DNA of 5,907 nucleotides. It comes from JAJRRH01 sp047638815 (lineage in GTDB: Bacteria; Bacteroidota; Bacteroidia; Flavobacteriales_D; JABDKJ01). Made by a program: the position numbers and the translations under genes. The DNA lies in contig JBLIMR010000096.1 in NCBI GenBank assembly GCA_047638815.1, positions 1 through 5,907 on the forward strand, given 5' to 3'. This document shows positions 1 to 5,302 of this stretch, piece after piece. The notes beneath the pieces are model-generated. The model did no database searches. It was given only the letters and a program-made list of their open reading frames with translations, and was not told the origin of the DNA. Each line of letters opens with the position of its first letter. The stretch's first letter is position 1.

Positions 1-24
1 CCAATCCTTCTCAATCTTTATCCT
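1..24 (-). repeat. 24-bp perfect copy of the batC 3' end
   Basis: Bases 1-24 are identical to 314-337 in the same orientation. In batC these bases encode the last eight residues, RIKIEKDW. The identity stops at base 25 against 338. On the other side it runs into the window edge, so the copy may be longer. The intervening 289 bp (25-313) hold the repeats described separately. It could be the scar of an insertion with target duplication, a small tandem duplication, or the end of a further partial batC copy; the window cannot tell these apart. Confidence 0.9.
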
Positions 25-63
25 AAAGGGATCCTACACGCATCAAATACTTCAAAAATCCAA

Positions 64-98
64 ATTCTCTATTCTCTATTCAACAATCTCTATTCAAC
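64..98. repeat. Heptamer tandem repeat tract (attctct / attcaac units)
   Basis: Five consecutive 7-mers are read on the plus strand: attctct, attctct, attcaac, aatctct, attcaac. The 12-mer tctctattcaac occurs at 73-84 and 87-98, two periods apart. The 7-bp period is exact over 35 bp, with substitutions between units. Confidence 0.85.
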
Positions 99-126
99 CA
101 CCTTTCTTTAGCCATTAGAATTAAAG

Positions 127-200
127 GACGCTATCCCGATAATTTAAACGATCCCGATCATTCGGGATTCATTCCTCTATGCTACATTCAGAATGACGTC
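127..200. repeat. REP-like palindromic intergenic element
   Basis: It contains a perfect 7-bp stem atcccga (151-157) / tcgggat (162-168) with a 4-nt loop. Beside it is a second imperfect stem, tcattc (169-174) / gaatga (191-196). The octamer atcccgat is also repeated directly (133-140 and 151-158). On the minus strand the part beginning GTCATTCTGAATG resembles, from memory, a family of repeats scattered between genes in many bacteria, which start with a GTCATTCTGA-like motif. No T-run follows the stems, so this is probably not an intrinsic terminator. Confidence 0.6.
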
Positions 201-236
201 TTTCAATTGATGTTTAGCGGATGACTGAAGACTTAA

Positions 237-310
237 TTCTGACCCCTGATTACTGACCACTAAAACCCTACCGATCCCTGATCCCTGATTACTGACCCCT
301 GACTACTATC
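237..310. repeat. Heptamer tandem repeat tract (ccctgat / tactgac units)
   Basis: Plus-strand 7-mers ttctgac, ccctgat and tactgac fill 237-257. After an 11-bp interruption, taccgat, ccctgat, ccctgat, tactgac, ccctgac and tactatc fill 269-310. The 15-mer ccctgattactgacc occurs at 244-258 and 283-297. The tract ends exactly at the batC stop codon (311-313). Confidence 0.85.
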
Positions 311-1126
311 TTACCAATCCTTCTCAATCTTTATCCTTTCTCCCTTCGCCTTTTTCAAATTCATCTTCTCTCTAATATCTTTCTCTTGCTTGTCAATGGC
401 TTCTAATATTCTTTCGGCCTCCTCTTTACTCAATTCCTTAGGTTTAGGCTTCTCTTTCTCCTCCTGGTCCTCTTGATTTTTATCTTCGTCACCCTCATCG
501 CTTTTCTCTTCTTTTTCTTCGTCCTCGTCTCCTTCGCCATCCTTAGGCTCCTGATTCTCCTGCTCGTCCTCGCTTTTCTCCCCGTCTTGATCTTCACTAT
601 CCTCTCCTTCTTGTTCCTGATCGCTTGGCGGTGGTTGCTGCTTCAGAAGATTTTGTAAATACGCTAAGTTATATCGAGCATCTTCGTCCATTGAGTTATT
701 TCGGAGGGCATCCTTGTATGCATCGACTCCTTTTTTCAAATAAGAGTATGGATCACCTTCATTTTCTCCACCAGGATTTTCTTTGGCTTCCTGTGCCAAT
801 TTAATCGCTGTACTCACATAGCTGCTTCCTAGATTGTAATATGCATTAGATTTTTCAATTTTATTCGTTGCGGTACGTGCGGCATTTTCAAATTGACTTT
901 GTGCTTGATCAAAATCTTCATTTACAAAAAAGGTATTCCCAAGATTGAACATAGCAAAACTATAGCTATCATCAATTTCCAAAGCTTTTTGATAAGATTT
1001 TTGAGCTTCATCAAATTGCTCTGACATAAATTGTTTGTTGCCAGCACGAAGCATATCTAATGCAGTTTGTCCTTGTAAGGAAAGACACGTAGAGCATAAG
1101 ATCAAATATGTAAAAAGATATTTCAT
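311..1126 (-). CDS. batC: BatC-like TPR protein with acidic linker
   Basis: Exported tetratricopeptide-repeat protein of 271 residues, expected to scaffold BatA/BatB in the periplasm. Residues 1-19 form a signal peptide (MKYLF, then a hydrophobic core ending near SLQGQ). C11 and C14 lie inside it, but neither sits in a convincing lipobox. TPR units are clear at about 22-52 and 56-86, and a third, interrupted unit runs over 94-144. Residues 168-227 form a disordered, strongly acidic linker: I count 33 Asp/Glu in 60. The tail has the family's conserved helix (LSKEEAERILEAIDKQEKD, 232-250) and the terminal KDW. The ATG follows the batB stop with no gap. Glu/Asp codons make the linker DNA purine-rich on the coding strand, which produces open shadow frames on the other strand. 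Its last eight codons occur again at the window edge. batD would be expected next, but it is not inside the window. Confidence 0.93.
   Translation of the reverse strand: MKYLFTYLILCSTCLSLQGQTALDMLRAGNKQFMSEQFDEAQKSYQKALEIDDSYSFAMFNLGNTFFVNEDFDQAQSQFENAARTATNKIEKSNAYYNLGSSYVSTAIKLAQEAKENPGGENEGDPYSYLKKGVDAYKDALRNNSMDEDARYNLAYLQNLLKQQPPPSDQEQEGEDSEDQDGEKSEDEQENQEPKDGEGDEDEEKEEKSDEGDEDKNQEDQEEKEKPKPKELSKEEAERILEAIDKQEKDIREKMNLKKAKGERIKIEKDW
314..337 (-). repeat. batC terminal codons, parent copy of the 24-bp direct repeat
   Basis: This is the in-gene copy of the 24-bp direct repeat, ending directly before the batC TAA at 311-313. It is taken as the original because it continues into the intact gene and encodes the C-terminal KDW typical of BatC proteins. 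Confidence 0.9.
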
Positions 1127-2275
1127 TTATTCTTCGAATAGATTAATTTTTCCTGACCATCTCGTTTTTCTCTCTGGAATAATAAGCTCAACAATTAGAA
1201 GAAGAACAGCAAGCAGTAAAAATAATTGAAATCGATCTTCATAATCGGCATATTGTTTTGTGCCGAATTCATTTTTTTCCATCCCTACCATATCACTCAG
1301 TATATCATCAAGTCCTACATTGCTCAATGTCGCTCTTGTAAATTTACCATTACCTGCAGCTGCAATATCGGCTAGTGCTTGTTCATTGAGTTTAGAGATA
1401 ACCGTACTGCCATCTTTGTCTTTTTTAAACCCTAGTTTCCTGCCTTTTTTAATTTCTGGTATTGGCGCTCCATTCTTTGATCCCATTCCGATCGTGTATA
1501 CCTGAATGCCTTTGTCTAGTGCCGCTTCAGCTGCTTCAACCGCATCGTCTTCATGGTTTTCTCCATCCGTAATGACTATGATGGTCTTGCCACTGACAGA
1601 GTTCTCATCAAAAGCTTCAGTACATAGGTCTATTGCTTTACCGATGGCAGTTCCTTGAACAGGAATGATGTTGTTATCTACATCAGCCAGGAAAATTTTT
1701 GCTGCTGCAAAGTCTGTTGTAATTGGTAATTGGATATATGCATCACCAGCAAAAATAACCAGACCCAAGCGATCCCCATGGAGATTGTTGAGTAATTGTT
1801 GTATTGCCATTTTGGCTCTTCCTAGTCTATTAGGTTGAATGTCTTCTGCCAACATCGAGTTAGAGACATCCAAAGCAATGATGATGTCAATTCCTTCCGC
1901 CTTAGATTCTAGTTCTTTACTTCCGTAGCGCGGATTAATGATAGCCACCAAAACAAATAGAAGGGCAAATCGAAGGATAACATATTTTATTATGGCTAGA
2001 TTGCTACTTATCCTTGGGCTAATTTCCCCCAATAAATTACTTTGGGCAAAAGCGTTGAGACTTTTGTTTTTCCATGAATAAATAAGAATGAAAATGAGCG
2101 TGAAAATACTCAGTCCCAAGTTGGCCCAAATAAATACTGGCCGTTGTATTACCAGACCAGTTACAGATGGCATTACCCAAAAGTAGAATGCAAATATGCA
2201 AACCCAAAGGACCACTTCCAATATCAACAAGACGGTAACGAACTGTCGCAAAGAATATGTAAATCGTTTAGCCAT
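1127..2275 (-). CDS. batB: BatB-like vWA-domain membrane protein
   Basis: Second membrane-anchored vWA protein, 382 residues, a distant paralogue of the BatA neighbour and expected to work with it in the cell envelope. Membrane segments are near 12-34, 48-66, 98-113 and 349-365. The vWA domain occupies about 128-330. The MIDAS set is complete: D136, S138 and S140 in DVSNSML, T209 in VQGTA, and D237 in VITDGENHED; this TDGENHE form is characteristic of BatB. The positive N-terminus (MAKR), the loop after segment 2 (SWKNK) and the C-terminal ERKTR again predict a periplasmic vWA domain. The ATG start overlaps the batA stop as TAATG, indicating translational coupling. The TAA stop is directly followed by the batC ATG. 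As in batA, there is one more N-terminal helix than I expect for the family. Identity is well supported by domain content and order. Confidence 0.93.
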   Translation of the reverse strand: MAKRFTYSLRQFVTVLLILEVVLWVCIFAFYFWVMPSVTGLVIQRPVFIWANLGLSIFTLIFILIYSWKNKSLNAFAQSNLLGEISPRISSNLAIIKYVILRFALLFVLVAIINPRYGSKELESKAEGIDIIIALDVSNSMLAEDIQPNRLGRAKMAIQQLLNNLHGDRLGLVIFAGDAYIQLPITTDFAAAKIFLADVDNNIIPVQGTAIGKAIDLCTEAFDENSVSGKTIIVITDGENHEDDAVEAAEAALDKGIQVYTIGMGSKNGAPIPEIKKGRKLGFKKDKDGSTVISKLNEQALADIAAAGNGKFTRATLSNVGLDDILSDMVGMEKNEFGTKQYADYEDRFQLFLLLAVLLLIVELIIPERKTRWSGKINLFEE

Positions 2276-3390
2276 TATGGTTGTTGACGAATGTATAGGT
2301 GTTTATATAAAAACTCGGCAAGCAAGAGACACATGCCAATCAAGGCGAAGTATAAATATTTCTCTGATTTTTTTCTATGTTCGGTTACTTTGATAATTGT
2401 TTTTTCCATTTGATCAATTTCCTCGTAAACATTCTCCAAACTCTTCATGTTCTTGGCTCTGAAATATTTACCTCCAGTTGTTGAGGCTATCTCAATGAGT
2501 GATTTTTCATCAATCTCTACCTTGACTCTTTTATATGTTATTTCACCATATGGATTAATGTGAGCAGGGGATAGGGCCTCGCCTAAAGACCCAATTCCAA
2601 TGGTATATACTCTTATTCCAAATTCTTTGGCAAGTAACGCAGCATCCACCGGTTGGATGTTCCCGGAGTTGTTGACACCATCGGTCAAAAGAATAATTAC
2701 CTTGCTCTTAGCTTCACTGTCATTGAGTCTTTTGATTGAGGTCGCGAGTCCCATACCCACAGCCGTTCCTGACTCCAACAATCCTGGTTGAAGAGACACA
2801 AACATATCCTTAAGAACTTTGTGGTCTGTTGTTAGCGGTACCTGAGTAAAACTTTCTCCTTCATATATCACAAGACCCATTCTGTCATTCGGTCTTTGGT
2901 CAATGAAATCAATTGCTACTTTTTTGGCTGCATGAAGTCTGTTCGTTGGAAAGTCTTTTGCAAGCATACTGTATGACACATCGATGGCGAAAACAATATC
3001 TATTCCTTCTGTATTAGAGTTTTCCCAAGATTGTTTGGATTGTGGTCTAGCCAATGCAAGGATAAGAAAGCTTAGCGCTAAAATCCTGAAGACAAAAGAT
3101 AAATGCCTCAGTGTTACTTTGGGGTCAGCAGGCAGCTTGCTCAATATGCCTGAACTTGGAAAATTGATTTCAGGGCTGTTTTTTTCCAGCCTAATGAAAT
3201 AGTACAGACTGAGTAATGGGATCAGCGCTAAGAGGCCAAGCATAAGAGGTTCTGAAAATTCGAAACTAGGATTGAATATTTCATTAGTCAAACCAAGTGG
3301 CCCAGGCCTGAGTACCAGATAACAAAATGCCGCGATCAACAAGTTGGCGATCACGAGAATGAAAATCAATATTTTTCTATCCTTACTCAC
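2275..3390 (-). CDS. batA: BatA-like vWA-domain membrane protein
   Basis: Membrane-anchored vWA protein of the BatA type, linked in Bacteroides and other bacteria to oxidative-stress tolerance and envelope integrity. With the GTG start at 3388-3390 it has 371 residues. Membrane segments are near 7-27, 47-65 and 99-113, and a C-terminal one is at 345-361. The vWA domain lies between the last two, with intact MIDAS residues: D137, S139 and S141 in DVSYSML, T209 in SGTAVG, and D237 in LLTDG. Positive residues at the N-terminus, after segment 2 and at the C-terminus predict a periplasmic vWA domain. I prefer GTG over the in-frame TTG at 3394-3396 because it makes an 8-bp overlap (GTGAGTAA) with the previous stop, matching the junction one gene upstream; the TTG would give 373 residues and a 14-bp overlap. 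The stop is TAA, sharing one base with the batB ATG. The helix at 7-27 is additional to the usual BatA layout as I know it. Confidence 0.92.
   Translation of the reverse strand: MSKDRKILIFILVIANLLIAAFCYLVLRPGPLGLTNEIFNPSFEFSEPLMLGLLALIPLLSLYYFIRLEKNSPEINFPSSGILSKLPADPKVTLRHLSFVFRILALSFLILALARPQSKQSWENSNTEGIDIVFAIDVSYSMLAKDFPTNRLHAAKKVAIDFIDQRPNDRMGLVIYEGESFTQVPLTTDHKVLKDMFVSLQPGLLESGTAVGMGLATSIKRLNDSEAKSKVIILLTDGVNNSGNIQPVDAALLAKEFGIRVYTIGIGSLGEALSPAHINPYGEITYKRVKVEIDEKSLIEIASTTGGKYFRAKNMKSLENVYEEIDQMEKTIIKVTEHRKKSEKYLYFALIGMCLLLAEFLYKHLYIRQQP
3383..3390 (-). other. 8-bp gene overlap with GTG start (membrane protein / batA)
   Basis: The minus strand reads GTGAGTAA: GTG as the preferred batA start and TAA as the stop of the preceding gene. 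It has the same spacing and start codon as the junction at 4332-4339, which supports GTG over the TTG six bases further upstream. Confidence 0.7.
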
Positions 3391-4339
3391 TCTCAATTAT
3401 GTTGTTTTGTTCAATCATTTTAGTCTCATCCACAAAGTCTTTCACCTTTGATAATGCAGCTTCATTTATTTGTTGACTTAGTTGTCCCTTGGCAAACTTT
3501 ACGACATCAGCCATATTCAATACTTGCACCATGTTCTCCATTGACCAGGAGGAGATGGTGCTGTATTTTAGATTCTTTATGGTCTCACCGGTAGTCTGTT
3601 CCATAGCTTGTATGTCATATCTATCTTCGAGGTAGGTTCGTAGTATAGCGGTCAGCTCAGATTGATATAACTTTTCTTTACCCGAAGCAAGCAGTTGCTT
3701 ATCCTCCAGATTAGACAAAGATCTATATGCTATGATATGCGCTGGCTCTTTAATCACAATTTCTTTAACCACTGATTTTGTGCGTTTGCTTTTGCGATCC
3801 AAGAGGTATATCATTAGTGCTAATACTCCAAGCGTTAATGCGAATATTGGGCCCCATTTTTTTAAGAATGCCCACCAGTCAAAAGGCTCTATGTAGATAC
3901 CTTTCATTGGGCGCATCGGTTCTTCCATGTTCACTGGTACAGTATTCACGTAAAGGAACTTTGCATCTGTTTTTAGAGTATCGCCATTGATGACAAATGC
4001 AAATGGCTGAATGGCATAGTAGCCAGAATCGAAAGATGTGACTATGAAAGCCCGTTGTTGCATCACGATGGTCTCGTCTCCAGGCTTCACCGGTAATGTA
4101 TCAATAGCTGTAGAATCTATAATCTCAATGAACTCTGAGAATTGTTCCTCAATTACTGGCCACTCTATTGTTAAGTTAGTATGGTTGGCAGGATATGCGA
4201 CTGCCAGGACAATGCCCATTTGTTCTCCAATACGAAGAGAGTCTCTTTGCATTTGGATCACCGGAAGCTGAGCGATCGCAACTCCAGTGGTAAATGTGAT
4301 CAGTAAGACCAAGCAATATTTCAACAAACCTCTATCCAC
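3383..4339 (-). CDS. Exported single-pass membrane protein of the Bat cluster, family not firmly assigned
   Basis: A 318-residue protein from the position between DUF58 and batA, where Bacteroidota clusters often carry a 'hypothetical' gene. Residues 1-23 look like a signal peptide (hydrophobic core, AIA before Q24). Residues 24-150 are beta-rich and Ig-like in character and would be periplasmic. A transmembrane helix spans about 163-181, followed by the positive DRKSKR, which puts the C-terminus in the cytosol. The helical tail (about 200-308) contains ELTAILRTYLEDRYDI and MADVVKFAKGQLS. These resemble, from memory, the C-terminal part of DUF4381-like and BatD-like proteins found beside vWA genes. 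The start is GTG at 4337-4339, overlapping the DUF58 stop by 8 bp (GTGGATAG). The 3' end overlaps batA by 8 bp. It is not a canonical BatD, which is longer and normally follows batC. Function is inferred only from context and topology. Confidence 0.88.
   Translation of the reverse strand: MDRGLLKYCLVLLITFTTGVAIAQLPVIQMQRDSLRIGEQMGIVLAVAYPANHTNLTIEWPVIEEQFSEFIEIIDSTAIDTLPVKPGDETIVMQQRAFIVTSFDSGYYAIQPFAFVINGDTLKTDAKFLYVNTVPVNMEEPMRPMKGIYIEPFDWWAFLKKWGPIFALTLGVLALMIYLLDRKSKRTKSVVKEIVIKEPAHIIAYRSLSNLEDKQLLASGKEKLYQSELTAILRTYLEDRYDIQAMEQTTGETIKNLKYSTISSWSMENMVQVLNMADVVKFAKGQLSQQINEAALSKVKDFVDETKMIEQNNIIESE
4332..4339 (-). other. 8-bp gene overlap with GTG start (DUF58 / next gene)
   Basis: The minus strand reads GTGGATAG: the GTG starts the membrane-protein gene and the TAG ends the DUF58 gene in another frame. 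The overlap decides the start, because no other plausible start precedes the signal peptide, and it implies translational coupling. Confidence 0.85.
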
Positions 4340-5210
4340 GTTTCTTGAAAAGTTTCATTAATGGTTTTATGTAATCTTGATCTGTAGCGATATCAGCAAA
4401 GTCAATCCCCGCTCTTTTGAACATGGCATGTAGGTCTGTGACTCTTTCGTCCACCAGTGATTTGTACATGTTTCGAGCCTTCTTGCTAGAGGTGTTGACC
4501 CAGCGATATTCACCTGTTTCAAGATCTTTAAATGGTACCAGTCCCATTTTAGGCATTTCACGCTCCCGCACATCATGCACATTAACAGCGATTAGATCGT
4601 GCTTTTTATTGGTCAGCTTCAGTGCATCTTCAAAGTTTGGACTTATAAAATCGGATAATAGAAATACGATGCTTTTCTTCTTGATGACTTTATTGACATA
4701 TTTCAAAACTTGAGTGAGGTCGGTCTTCTTACTCTCAGGCTCGAATTCAATAAGATCTCGTATGATTCGCATGATGTGAGACTTTCCTTTTTTCGGAGGA
4801 ATGAACTTCTCAATCCTATCAGAAAAGAAGATAACTCCAATCTTATCATTGTTTTGGATCGCGGAGAATGATAGCACTGCGCAAATTTCTGTTATCTGTT
4901 CCTTTTTTAGCTTGCTTTGGGTTCCAAATGAATTGGAGCCACTAATGTCAACCATAAGGATGACTGTTAGTTCCCGTTCTTCTTCAAACACCTTAACAAA
5001 AGGACTGCCAAATCTTGCAGTTACATTCCAATCGATATCTCTTATCTCATCACCTGGTGCATATTCCCGCACCTCACTAAAAGCCATACCTCTTCCTTTA
5101 AAAGCAGAGTGGTACTCACCAGAGAATATCTGGTTAGATAGCCCTCTTGTTTTGAGTTCTATCCTCCTTACTTTCTTTATGAGTTCAGATGTATGATTTT
5201 TTTTATCCAT
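4332..5210 (-). CDS. DUF58 / vWA-like protein
   Basis: DUF58-family protein of 292 residues, close to the usual family length, with no signal peptide or membrane segment, so probably cytosolic. The DUF58 signature RDIDWNVTAR lies at residues 57-66. A vWA-type fold follows, with a complete MIDAS-like DxSxS set (D88, S90, S92 in VDISGS), a T163-D164 pair and D187 in LLSDF, so metal binding looks intact. In many bacteria DUF58 genes sit directly beside moxR, and the product is regarded as a partner or adaptor of the MoxR ATPase. I chose the ATG at 5208-5210. An in-frame TTG at 5217-5219 would add three residues (MFF) but falls inside the arm of the upstream hairpin. No clear Shine-Dalgarno sequence is visible, which is normal for Bacteroidota. 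The 3' end overlaps the next gene by 8 bp. Family call is secure; biochemical role is unproven. Confidence 0.93.
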   Translation of the reverse strand: MDKKNHTSELIKKVRRIELKTRGLSNQIFSGEYHSAFKGRGMAFSEVREYAPGDEIRDIDWNVTARFGSPFVKVFEEERELTVILMVDISGSNSFGTQSKLKKEQITEICAVLSFSAIQNNDKIGVIFFSDRIEKFIPPKKGKSHIMRIIRDLIEFEPESKKTDLTQVLKYVNKVIKKKSIVFLLSDFISPNFEDALKLTNKKHDLIAVNVHDVREREMPKMGLVPFKDLETGEYRWVNTSSKKARNMYKSLVDERVTDLHAMFKRAGIDFADIATDQDYIKPLMKLFKKRG

Positions 5211-5302
5211 GAAAAACAATTACGAATTACGAATTGTGAATTACGAATTACCGTTTGCAATAAAAAACATTCGTAATTCGTAATTTAAAGATTCGTAATT
5301 AA
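5211..5302. repeat. Heptamer-repeat gap with 17-bp inverted repeat between moxR and DUF58 gene
   Basis: This 92-bp gap consists largely of a 7-bp unit. On the plus strand 5222-5249 reads as four consecutive heptamers (acgaatt, acgaatt, gtgaatt, acgaatt). From 5269 the complementary unit attcgta occurs twice in a row and again at 5291-5297. The arms aattacgaattacgaat (5218-5234) and attcgtaattcgtaatt (5269-5285) are perfect reverse complements over 17 bp. A second 12-bp pairing, 5239-5250 with 5274-5285, uses the same right arm and so competes with the first. In the minus-strand transcript the hairpin is followed by GTTTTTC and then the ATG of the DUF58 gene. This could be a weak terminator or attenuator, an RNA-processing site, or just a mobile intergenic repeat. 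The structure is plain in the sequence; the role is inference. Confidence 0.85.

Larger units (their letters stand above)
1..310. other. Non-coding region downstream of batC
   Basis: I see no plausible gene here on either strand; stops are frequent and the candidate starts lead only to very short frames. Reading away from batC, it holds a CCCTGAT/TACTGAC-type heptamer tract (237-310), a palindromic element (about 127-200), a second heptamer tract (64-98), unremarkable AT-rich sequence, and a 24-bp copy of the batC end (1-24). No hairpin followed by a T-run on the minus strand was found, so there is no obvious intrinsic terminator. This would fit transcription continuing into a further bat gene (batD) beyond the window. 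Confidence 0.75.

Noticed and set aside
127..200. Rho-independent terminator after batC
   Set aside because: Stems are present, but no T-run follows them on the minus strand, and the operon may well continue into batD.
64..310. Possible CRISPR array
   Set aside because: Units are only 7 bp and directly adjacent, with no unique spacers and no cas genes nearby.
473..658. Plus-strand open frame of 61 codons, very hydrophobic
   Set aside because: It is the reverse complement of the Glu/Asp/Lys-rich batC linker, which reads as Phe/Leu/Val-type codons on the other strand. batC is clearly the real gene.
4367..4582. Minus-strand open frame in another frame of the DUF58 gene
   Set aside because: It overlaps conserved DUF58 coding sequence and its product has no recognisable features.
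4801..5196. Plus-strand open frame of 131 codons
   Set aside because: It lies wholly inside the DUF58 gene, whose protein carries recognisable motifs; the plus-strand product shows no domain-like features.
5208..5219. TTG at 5217-5219 as the start of the DUF58 gene
   Set aside because: It would add only MFF and sits in the arm of the repeat hairpin; the ATG at 5208-5210 gives a natural N-terminus.
5211..5302. Bacteroidota-type promoter for the DUF58 gene
   Set aside because: I looked for a TAnnTTTG -7 element with an upstream TTG in this gap and found no convincing match.
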